A program made the position numbers and the translations under genes. From Mycolicibacterium porcinum (GTDB taxonomy: Bacteria > Actinomycetota > Actinomycetes > Mycobacteriales > Mycobacteriaceae), in the NCBI GenBank assembly GCA_001942045.1, contig MSTD01000003.1, positions 196,737 to 260,736 of the forward strand: 64,000 nt of DNA, given 5' to 3'. Below the pieces are notes generated by a model. It searched no databases and was not told where the DNA came from. It saw only the letters and a list, made by a program, of their open reading frames with translations. Shown here one piece after another: positions 19,036-25,394 of this stretch (position 1 is its first letter; the number at the start of each line of letters is the position of its first letter).

Positions 19036-20327
19036 CGGTGCGTCCCCGACGGAACGACGGCGGTGATCGTGGTCGGCCCGCCGGCGGGGCTGTCGATGTC
19101 GAGACGGCCGTCGACCATCCGCAGCCGATCGGCCAACCCGGTCAGACCGGAACCGTTGGCCGGTTCGACTCCTCCGGAGCCATTGTCCGCCACGGTGATC
19201 CGTAGCTCTTCGGTGTCACTGTGCAGCCGCACGGTGGCCTGGGTGGCGCCGGAATGGCGAGACACGTTGGCGAGCAGTTCGGCCACGCAGAAGTAGGCCA
19301 GGGTCTCCACACCCATCGACGGGCGCACCGTGATGTCATCGACCAGTTCGACGGGGATTGGATTGCGTGCCACCAGCGTCTGTACCGCCGGAACCAGGCC
19401 GAGATCCAATGCGGGCGGGCGGATTCCGCGGACCAGGTCACGCAGTTCGGTCAGGGTGTCCTTGGTATTCGCCAGGGCATCGGAGACCAGTTGGCGGGCC
19501 CGGTCAGCCTTGTCGGGATCGGCCAGCTGTTCCTCGGCCCGCGCCAGCGTCATCGCCACCGCGATCAGCCGGGCCTGGGTGCCGTCGTGCAAGTCACGTT
19601 CGACGCGACGCAGCGTCGCCGCGGAATCGTCGACCACGTCGGCACGAGCCCGCTCCAATTCTCCGACCCGGCGTTCGCGTTCGGTCGGGGCCAGCAGCGC
19701 CCCAGCCAGCCAGACATGGGCACGGCCGATCCCGATCATGAGCCAGGCCACCAGATACACCGCCACCAGTCCCACGACCGCGAGCAGCAGATAGGCGCCC
19801 AGGGAATCCACGGGTTCGCCGAGGCTGAGCACGGGTTCGCCCGTGATCATCCAGATGACCGGGGATGCCACCGAACTCACCGACATCACGAACGCCACGA
19901 GCACGAGATAACCGACAGGTGTCATCACGACGCTCTGCAGGAGCAGGAACCCCAGGCTGCGCCAGCCGACCGCGTCGGTGAGGGCCGAGGCCATCGTCTG
20001 CGGCCAGCCGGCCTTGCGGACGAACGGTGCCGGCGCGTCGATCGTGACGCCGACCAGCCGGGCCAACGACCGGTACAGCGCGTTCCACCGCCGGCCCGAC
20101 AGCACGACGAGCGCCAGCAGCGGTATGCCGACCAGGGTGACGAGCAAGAGCCCCGAGGCGAGGCCGGTCACGAACAGGTAGGCCACGCCGACCACGGCGA
20201 GGACGCTGATCAGCAGGAAATACAGATAGCCGCGCCAGGCAGCCGCGGTGAACGGGGTTCGCAGCGTTCGGCGCCAGTCATCGGTTGTGGAGGCAGAGGT
20301 GATTGCGGTGGTAGTCACGGTCATCAT
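19032..20327 (-). CDS. Membrane sensor histidine kinase (HisKA_3 type)
   Basis: 431 residues from the ATG at 20327; the longer frame would need a TTG start with no ribosome binding site. The N-terminal half has four to five membrane helices with a putative-sensor-domain layout and no large extracellular domain. The dimerisation/phosphoacceptor helix is RRVERDLHDGTQARLIA with His near residue 247. The HATPase domain at the C-terminus is recognisable from the N-box (AELLANVSRHS) and the G-box (DNGSGG, GSGLTGLADRL). Such intramembrane-sensing kinases commonly respond to envelope stress. It forms an operon with the response regulator. Confidence 0.92.
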   Translation of the reverse strand: MMTVTTTAITSASTTDDWRRTLRTPFTAAAWRGYLYFLLISVLAVVGVAYLFVTGLASGLLLVTLVGIPLLALVVLSGRRWNALYRSLARLVGVTIDAPAPFVRKAGWPQTMASALTDAVGWRSLGFLLLQSVVMTPVGYLVLVAFVMSVSSVASPVIWMITGEPVLSLGEPVDSLGAYLLLAVVGLVAVYLVAWLMIGIGRAHVWLAGALLAPTERERRVGELERARADVVDDSAATLRRVERDLHDGTQARLIAVAMTLARAEEQLADPDKADRARQLVSDALANTKDTLTELRDLVRGIRPPALDLGLVPAVQTLVARNPIPVELVDDITVRPSMGVETLAYFCVAELLANVSRHSGATQATVRLHSDTEELRITVADNGSGGVEPANGSGLTGLADRLRMVDGRLDIDSPAGGPTTITAVVPSGTHR

Positions 20328-20396
20328 CGTTGCCCGATACGTTGGCCCCAGGCGATGGTGCTGTCCAGCCAATATGGGGTGTGGCCAGCCACACTG

Positions 20397-21308
20397 TCAG
20401 CTGTCGAGTGAGCGCAGCAGTGCCCTTGTGCGGGCCCGGGTTTCGGGCGACGCATCGAACACCACGCCGACATATTCGTCCACACCGATCGTTCCGAGCG
20501 CCCGAATGCGTTCTGCCACAGCACTTTCGTCGCCGATGATGGCGGCATCCTCGGGACCGGCGTAGCCCTCGCGGTCGAGCATGGCCCGATAGGACGGCAG
20601 GTGCCCGTACATCGCGAACTGTTTGGCGGCCTGGGCGCGGGCCCCGTCGACGTCGTCGGTGACGCTGACCGGAAGTGCGGCCACCACCCGGACCGGACGG
20701 TCCCCGGCGGCCTCGCGCAGCGTCGGGGCGACATGTTCGGCCAATGTGGTCGGCCCGGTCATCCAGGTGACGGTGCCCGCGGTACGACGTCCGGCGAGCT
20801 TGAGCAGTTGCGGCCCCAATGCCGCGATGTAGACATCTGGCGCCGGCGCCCCCGGGATCTGCAGTGCACCGCGCGTGGTGACGGTCTCCCCCGGCGCGTC
20901 GGCGGGCTCACCGGCCAGCAGTGGTTGCAGCCCGTCGAGGTACTCACGGAGGCGGCGGACCGGCTTGTCCCACGGAATTCCCCACATGCCCTCGGTCACG
21001 GCAGCGTGCGTCATGCCGAGGCCGAGCAGGAACCGGCCGCCACTGATCAGGCTGAGTGTCAGCGCGCGCTGGGCCAGCAGCATCGGGTGCTGATTCTGGA
21101 TCGGGATGACGCCCGTGCCCACCTCGATGCCGTCGACCTCGCGGAACGCGACCGCGAGAACGGTCAGCAGGTCTGGTTCGTACGGCATCTGGGTCATCCA
21201 GACCCGCCGGAATCCCTCCTCGCGCAGTTGTGCGAGGTTCTCGACGGTGGCGTCGACCGGCGAACGGCCGCCGGTGTCACTCAGGGAGGCGATGAGGCTG
21301 ATCTGCAT
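20397..21308 (-). CDS. LLM-class F420-dependent oxidoreductase
   Basis: 303 residues, a luciferase-like TIM barrel of the F420-dependent group. It has an N-terminal strand, GIEVGTGVIPIQNQHPMLLAQRALTLS near residues 60-87, GRFLLGLGMTH near 91-101 and APDVYIAALGPQLLKLAG near 152-169. Enzymes of this family oxidise or reduce small organic substrates with F420; the substrate here cannot be told. The ATG at 21308 lacks a good Shine-Dalgarno sequence. Immediately upstream is the structured 424-nt region with a U-tract terminator at 21371-21362, so its expression may depend on read-through from that region. Confidence 0.85.
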   Translation of the reverse strand: MQISLIASLSDTGGRSPVDATVENLAQLREEGFRRVWMTQMPYEPDLLTVLAVAFREVDGIEVGTGVIPIQNQHPMLLAQRALTLSLISGGRFLLGLGMTHAAVTEGMWGIPWDKPVRRLREYLDGLQPLLAGEPADAPGETVTTRGALQIPGAPAPDVYIAALGPQLLKLAGRRTAGTVTWMTGPTTLAEHVAPTLREAAGDRPVRVVAALPVSVTDDVDGARAQAAKQFAMYGHLPSYRAMLDREGYAGPEDAAIIGDESAVAERIRALGTIGVDEYVGVVFDASPETRARTRALLRSLDS

Positions 21309-21361
21309 GGCACCACGCTATGCGAGAGCGGACCGCGTGGGATCAGAAGAGGCAGGGATTC

Positions 21362-21475
21362 AAACAAAAAAGGGCGGGTTCGGGAGGACACCTGGGGGCG
21401 TTTCAATTCGTCTCACGCAGCCGGTCTTTCACCCCTGTACCGACTCTTTGGATCAGTCACTCCCGAACCCGTCGT
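21362..21475 (-). ncRNA. Candidate structured small RNA with terminal stem and U-tract
   Basis: Read on the minus strand, a perfect 12-bp stem (21471-21460 with 21386-21375; arms CGGGTTCGGGAG and CTCCCGAACCCG) encloses a 73-nt loop, and CCC plus TTTTTTGTTT follow directly. Within the loop, short hairpins GACU/AGUC and GCGU/ACGC can form. A TACGAT -10-like box (21488-21483) sits 11 nt before the 5' arm, giving a transcript of about 110 nt. It may be a free sRNA ended by an intrinsic terminator, or a leader of the LLM gene 54 nt further on. No riboswitch class was recognised. Confidence 0.5.
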
Positions 21476-21482
21476 AGGCTCG

Positions 21483-21488
21483 ATCGTA
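21483..21488 (-). promoter_or_regulatory. -10-like box for the candidate sRNA
   Basis: TACGAT on the minus strand, TANNNT type. The -35 region is weak (TGGTTT about 17 nt upstream). Confidence 0.35.
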
Positions 21489-21558
21489 CGCCTCGGGTAC
21501 CCCTCAAACCAGAGAAAAGTACGGCCGAATTTTGCCGAGAATCAGAAGCTGGGTCGCC

Positions 21559-21598
21559 CCGTGTTGCCGTCGGGTCGGGGGGTCAGACGGCAACACGG
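21559..21598 (-). ncRNA. Hairpin with six-cytosine loop downstream of fadA2 (possible sRNA part)
   Basis: Perfect 13-bp stem (21598-21586 with 21571-21559) closing a 14-nt loop. On the minus strand the loop reads UGACCCCCCGACCC. C-rich loops are typical of mycobacterial sRNAs that pair with G-rich ribosome binding sites. GGGTAG, close to the SigF -10 GGGTAY, ends 4 nt before the stem on the same strand, but no matching -35 (GGWWT) is found at 16-18 nt. Position and strand agree with M. tuberculosis F6; homology is not shown. It could equally be the fadA2 terminator. Confidence 0.4.
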
Positions 21599-21641
21599 AG
21601 CTACCCGTGTATCGACCCCTATGGCGCGGCCGTTACACATC

Positions 21642-21667
21642 CCGAAAAGAAACTTTTCGGATGTTTT
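21642..21667 (+). terminator. Small hairpin with T-tract
   Basis: CCGAAAA, 5-nt loop, TTTTCGG (21642-21660), then ATGTTTTT on the plus strand. It has terminator form only on the plus strand, where no gene ends nearby, so its role is unclear. Confidence 0.35.
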
Positions 21668-21732
21668 TCAGCTAGCGATCGGGCCTGGTCAAGCCCTGCT
21701 ACGCCTCCAGATCCGACGGTCGGCTCCGCAAG

Positions 21733-23034
21733 CTACGCCTCCAAGATGGCCGTGACGCCCTGCCCGCCCGCCGCACAGACGGAGATCAGGCCGCGCACCG
21801 GCTTGCCGGTTTCCTTCTTTTTCTCGGCCAGCTGCTTGGCCAGCTGCGCCACGATCCGGCCACCGGTCGCCGCGAATGGATGGCCCGCGGCCAGCGAGGA
21901 GCCGTTGACGTTCAGCTTGGTGCGGTCGATGCTGCCCAGCGCCTGGTCCAGGCCGAGGCGTTCCTTGCAGTACTCGTCGGACTCCCAGGCCGCCAGCGTG
22001 GCCAGCACCACCGAGGCGAACGCCTCGTGGATCTCGTAGAAATCGAAGTCCTGCAGGGTCAGCCCGTTGCGGGCGAGCAGCCGAGGTACCGCATAGGTCG
22101 GTGCCATCAGCAGGCCGTCGGGCCCGTTGACGTAGTCGACCGCCGCGGTCTCGCCGTCGACGAAGTAGGCCAGCGGCTCGTGCCCGTGCGCCTGGGCCCA
22201 CTCCTCACTGGACAACAGCGCCACCGAGGCGCCGTCGGTCAGCGGGGTCGAGTTGCCCGCGGTCATGGTCGCGTCGCCGGCCTTGACGCCGAACACCGGC
22301 TTGAGCTTGGCCAGCTTCTCCACCGAAGAATCAGCCCGGAGATTGTTGTCGCGGTACAGCCCGAGGAACGGGGTGACCAGATCGTCGAAGAAGCCCCGGT
22401 CGTACGCGGCGGCCATGTTGCGGTGGCTGGCAGCGGCCAGTTCGTCCTGGTCGACGCGCTTGATGCCCATCTTCTTGGCGGTGACGGCGGCGTGCTCGCC
22501 CATCGACATTCCGGTGCGCGGCTCGCTGTTGACCGGGATCTCCACCCCCAGCGCGGCCGGCAACTTGCCGACGAGCTTGAGCCGATCCACGTTGGACTTC
22601 GCCCGGCGCAGACCCAGCAGGACCTGCCGCAGGTCGTTGCCGAACGCGATCGGGGCGTCCGACGCGGTGTCCACCCCACCGGTGGCCGCGGACTCGTATT
22701 GCCCCAGCGCAATGGCGTTGGCGGCGACGATCGCGGCCTGCAGACCGGTGCCGCAGGCCTGCTGAAGATCGAAGGCCGGGGTGTACGGCGACAACGAGCT
22801 GCCCAGCACGCATTCGCGCATCAGGTTGAAGTCGCGGCTGTGCTTGAGCACCGCGCCGCCGATCACCGCACCGAGCTGCTCACCGGCCAGATCGAAGCGC
22901 TCGATCAGCCCGTCCAGCGCAGCGGTGAACATGTCCTGGTTGGAGGCGTTGGCATAGGCGCCGTCGGACCGCGCGAACGGAATCCTGTTGCCACCCAAAA
23001 CGGCAACGCGTCGCCGGGTCGTGTTGTTGGCCAT
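21733..23034 (-). CDS. fadA2: FadA2 acetyl-CoA acetyltransferase (thiolase)
   Basis: 433 residues from the ATG at 23034, chosen over the longer upstream frame because GGAGGG lies at proper spacing. Thiolase signatures: nucleophile Cys94 in QQACGTGLQ, GHPFAATGGR with the catalytic His, and the C-terminal CAAGGQG with the second Cys. It performs thiolytic cleavage or condensation of 3-ketoacyl-CoA in the cytosol. It is divergent from fabG4-htdX, the conserved Rv0243/Rv0242c-Rv0241c arrangement, so the three probably supply one cycle of fatty acyl turnover. A palindromic operator lies in the shared 109-bp promoter region, and the same motif occurs at fadE5. Confidence 0.95.
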   Translation of the reverse strand: MANNTTRRRVAVLGGNRIPFARSDGAYANASNQDMFTAALDGLIERFDLAGEQLGAVIGGAVLKHSRDFNLMRECVLGSSLSPYTPAFDLQQACGTGLQAAIVAANAIALGQYESAATGGVDTASDAPIAFGNDLRQVLLGLRRAKSNVDRLKLVGKLPAALGVEIPVNSEPRTGMSMGEHAAVTAKKMGIKRVDQDELAAASHRNMAAAYDRGFFDDLVTPFLGLYRDNNLRADSSVEKLAKLKPVFGVKAGDATMTAGNSTPLTDGASVALLSSEEWAQAHGHEPLAYFVDGETAAVDYVNGPDGLLMAPTYAVPRLLARNGLTLQDFDFYEIHEAFASVVLATLAAWESDEYCKERLGLDQALGSIDRTKLNVNGSSLAAGHPFAATGGRIVAQLAKQLAEKKKETGKPVRGLISVCAAGGQGVTAILEA

Positions 23035-23068
23035 TTGTTTGCCCTCCACTGTTGGGTTGTCCGGGGCC

Positions 23069-23074
23069 ATATTA
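23069..23074 (-). promoter_or_regulatory. Probable fadA2 -10 box
   Basis: TAATAT on the minus strand. A TTACTC segment 18 nt upstream (23098-23093), lying inside the operator palindrome, could act as -35. This would make repressor binding and RNA polymerase binding exclusive. Confidence 0.45.
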
Positions 23075-23083
23075 CCCACTGTT

Positions 23084-23099
23084 CTTACTCTGGAGTAAG
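23084..23099. promoter_or_regulatory. Operator-like palindrome between fadA2 and fabG4
   Basis: CTTACTCTGGAGTAAG: 7-bp perfect arms around a TG centre. Core 23085-23098 is TTACTCTGGAGTAA and shares the pattern TTACTNNNGNGTAA with the fadE5 operator at 7816-7829. It overlaps the proposed -35 of fadA2 and TANNNT boxes (TAAGTT at 23096-23101) usable for fabG4. Confidence 0.65.
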
Positions 23100-23143
23100 T
23101 TCGGTATTGACAACGCAGTACTGCGAAGCGAAAGGCAGCTGAA

Positions 23144-24496
23144 GTGGCTTCCGACCTGTTCTCCCAAGTGGTCAACTCCGGGCCGGGATCGTTCCTGGCC
23201 AAGCAGCTGGGTGTGCCGCAGCCTGAGACGCTGCGCCGCTACCGCGCGGGCGATCCGCCGCTGGCCGGATCCCTGCTGATCGGCGGGGAGGGCCGCGTCG
23301 CCGAGCCCCTGCGAGTGGCGCTCGCCGACGACTACGACGTCGTCTCCAACAACATCGGCGGGCGCTGGGCCGACTCGTTCGGCGGCGTGGTGCTCGACGC
23401 CACCGGCATCGCCGACGCCGCCGGGCTCAAGGAGCTCTACCAGTTCTTCACCCCGGTGCTGCGCAACCTCGCGTCGTGCGCCCGCGTGGTGGTCATCGGC
23501 ACCACCCCGGATCAGGCCGGCAGCGTCCACGCCCAGATCGCGCAGCGGGCCCTCGAGGGCTTCACCCGCTCGCTCGGCAAGGAGCTGCAGCGCGGCGCCA
23601 CCGCCTCGCTGGTGTACCTGGCTGCCGACGCCAAACCCGCCGCCACCGGCCTGGAGTCCACGCTGCGGTTCATCCTCTCGGCCAAGTCGGCCTACGTCGA
23701 CGGGCAGGTGTACCGCGTGGGCGCCGCCGACTCGACCCCGCCGGCCGACTGGGACAAGCCGCTGGCCGGCAAGGTCGCCGTGGTGACCGGAGCGGCCCGT
23801 GGCATCGGCGCGACCATCGCCGAGGTGTTCGCGCGGGATGGCGCGACCGTGGTCGCCGTCGACGTTCCGCAGGCCGCCGAGGATCTTGGCAAGGTCGCCG
23901 AGAAGGTGGGCGGCAGTGCCCTGACGCTGGACGTCACGGCTGACGACGCCGTCGAGCAGATCGTCGCGCATGTCACCGCACAGCACGGCGGCAAGGTCGA
24001 CGTGTTGGTCAACAACGCCGGCATCACCCGCGACAAGCTCCTGGCCAACATGGACGAGAGCCGCTGGGATTCGGTGATCGCGGTGAATCTTCTTGCCCCG
24101 CAGCGCCTCACCGAGGGCCTGGTGGAGGCCGGGGCACTGGGCGAGGGCGGCCGCGTGATCGGGCTGTCTTCGATGGCCGGCATCGCCGGTAACCGCGGGC
24201 AGACCAACTACGCCACCACCAAGGCCGGGATGATCGGGCTGACCGAGGCGCTGGCCCCGGTGCTCGCCGAGAAGAACATCACGATCAACGCCGTGGCCCC
24301 CGGTTTCATCGAGACCAAGATGACCGACGCCATCCCGCTGGCCACCCGTGAGGTCGGCCGCCGGCTGAACTCGCTGTTCCAGGGCGGGAAGCCAGTGGAC
24401 GTGGCCGAGCTGATCGCCTACTTCGCCAGCCCGGCGTCGAATGCGGTCACCGGCAACACCATCCGGGTCTGCGGCCAGGCCATGCTGGGAGCGTGA
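23144..24496 (+). CDS. fabG4: FabG4 3-oxoacyl-ACP/CoA reductase
   Basis: 450 residues, the long high-molecular-weight FabG type (M. tuberculosis FabG4 is about 454). The N-terminal flavodoxin-like domain (about 1-200) lacks a classical cofactor motif. The C-terminal domain is the active short-chain dehydrogenase, with TGAARGIG near 218, NNAG near 294, and the catalytic Ser, Tyr356 and Lys360 (NYATTK). It reduces 3-oxoacyl substrates, with NADH preference reported for FabG4. The GTG at 23144 is preceded by AAAGG. It forms an operon with htdX and is divergent from fadA2, next to the shared operator. Confidence 0.95.
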   Translation: MASDLFSQVVNSGPGSFLAKQLGVPQPETLRRYRAGDPPLAGSLLIGGEGRVAEPLRVALADDYDVVSNNIGGRWADSFGGVVLDATGIADAAGLKELYQFFTPVLRNLASCARVVVIGTTPDQAGSVHAQIAQRALEGFTRSLGKELQRGATASLVYLAADAKPAATGLESTLRFILSAKSAYVDGQVYRVGAADSTPPADWDKPLAGKVAVVTGAARGIGATIAEVFARDGATVVAVDVPQAAEDLGKVAEKVGGSALTLDVTADDAVEQIVAHVTAQHGGKVDVLVNNAGITRDKLLANMDESRWDSVIAVNLLAPQRLTEGLVEAGALGEGGRVIGLSSMAGIAGNRGQTNYATTKAGMIGLTEALAPVLAEKNITINAVAPGFIETKMTDAIPLATREVGRRLNSLFQGGKPVDVAELIAYFASPASNAVTGNTIRVCGQAMLGA

Positions 24497-24500
24497 CCAG

Positions 24501-25325
24501 GTGAACAACATGCTGCGCGCGGTCGTCGGCGCCTTGCCGTTCATCCCGCGCGACGACACCCTGCCGGCACGCACCGTCACGGTCGACAACTTGCCCATCG
24601 ACCCGGCCAACGTCGCCGCCTATGCGCAGGTGACCGGGCTGCGATTCGGGGACACCCTGCCGCTGACCTACCCGTTCGCGCTGACCTTCCCGACGGTGAT
24701 GTCCCTGGTCACCGGATTCGATTTCCCGTTCGCCGCAATGGGTTCGGTACACATCGAAAACCACATCACCCAGTATCAGCCGATCAAGGTGACCGATACC
24801 GTCAGCGCGGCCGTGCACGCGGAGAACCTGCGGGAACACCGCAAGGGCCTGCTGGTCGACATCGTCACCGAATTGAAGGTCGGCAACGACACGGCGTGGC
24901 ACCAGGTGACGACGTTCCTGCACCAGCAGAAGACCAGCCTGTCCGGTGAGCCCAAGCCCGAACCGCAGAAGCAGCCGAAACTGCCGCCGCCCAACGCGGT
25001 TCTGAACATCACCGCGGGCCAGATCCGGAACTACGCGTCGATCGGCGGGGACCACAACCCGATCCATACCAACGCGATCGCCGCGAAGCTGTTCGGCTTC
25101 CCCACCGTCATCGCCCACGGAATGTTCAGTGCGGCAGCCGTGCTGGCGAACATCGAGGGACAGCTGCCGGATGCGGTCAAGTACTCGGTGCGGTTCGCCA
25201 AGCCCGTGGTGCTGCCGGCCAAGGCGGGGCTCTACGTCGAGCGCGACGCCGACGGCTGGGAGTTGACCCTGCGGAACCTGAAGAAGGGCTACCCGCACCT
25301 GTCGGCGACGGTCGCCGGCCTCTGA
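24501..25325 (+). CDS. htdX: HtdX 3-hydroxyacyl-thioester dehydratase (MaoC-like)
   Basis: 274 residues from a GTG at 24501 (GGGAG upstream), 4 nt after the fabG4 stop; the ATG at 24510 is an alternative start. Double-hotdog fold: an N-terminal non-catalytic half and a C-terminal hydratase-2 half with the motif SIGGDHNPIHTNAIAAKLFG near residues 180-199, containing the catalytic Asp and His, followed by VIAHGMFSAAAV. It catalyses (R)-3-hydroxyacyl-CoA/ACP dehydration or hydration, the step after FabG4. A Rho-type hairpin follows its stop. Confidence 0.93.
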   Translation: MNNMLRAVVGALPFIPRDDTLPARTVTVDNLPIDPANVAAYAQVTGLRFGDTLPLTYPFALTFPTVMSLVTGFDFPFAAMGSVHIENHITQYQPIKVTDTVSAAVHAENLREHRKGLLVDIVTELKVGNDTAWHQVTTFLHQQKTSLSGEPKPEPQKQPKLPPPNAVLNITAGQIRNYASIGGDHNPIHTNAIAAKLFGFPTVIAHGMFSAAAVLANIEGQLPDAVKYSVRFAKPVVLPAKAGLYVERDADGWELTLRNLKKGYPHLSATVAGL

Positions 25326-25336
25326 CGCATCGAGCG

Positions 25337-25380
25337 TGCGTACAGATCGCAATATCGCGCCACATCGTGATCTGTACGCA
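25337..25380. terminator. Bidirectional terminator hairpin between htdX and mksB
   Basis: Perfect 12-bp stem (25337-25348 with 25369-25380) around a 20-nt loop, between convergent gene ends. No T-tract. Confidence 0.7.
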
Positions 25381-25394
25381 GGCTCGGCGAAAAC

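Larger units (their letters stand above)
21309..21732. other. 424-nt gene-free region with several RNA-type structures
   Basis: Lies between the LLM oxidoreductase start and the fadA2 stop, both on the minus strand. No ORF with coding character was found. It holds, in minus-strand order from fadA2: a direct repeat GCTACGCCTCCA at 21699-21710 and 21733-21744 (the latter spanning the fadA2 stop); a 7-bp stem at 21642-21660; a 13-bp stem with a C6 loop at 21559-21598; and a closed-stem RNA candidate at 21375-21471 followed by a U-tract. M. tuberculosis carries the sRNA F6 downstream of fadA2, so an sRNA is expected in this position. Confidence 0.6.

Noticed and set aside
21375..21471. Known riboswitch or 6C RNA in the fadA2-LLM gap
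   Set aside because: GGGGUGAAAGA and short internal stems were compared from memory with ydaO, SAM-IV, TPP, cobalamin and 6C motifs; none fits. Left as an unclassified RNA candidate.
20601..22039. Plus-strand frames crossing the LLM gene, the 424-nt gap and the fadA2 end (384 and 239 codons)
   Set aside because: No family features, low-complexity Arg/Ser composition, no ribosome binding site. The gap is better explained by RNA structures.
23072..24610. 512-codon frame antisense to fabG4
   Set aside because: Mirror frame; FabG4 has full catalytic motifs on the plus strand.
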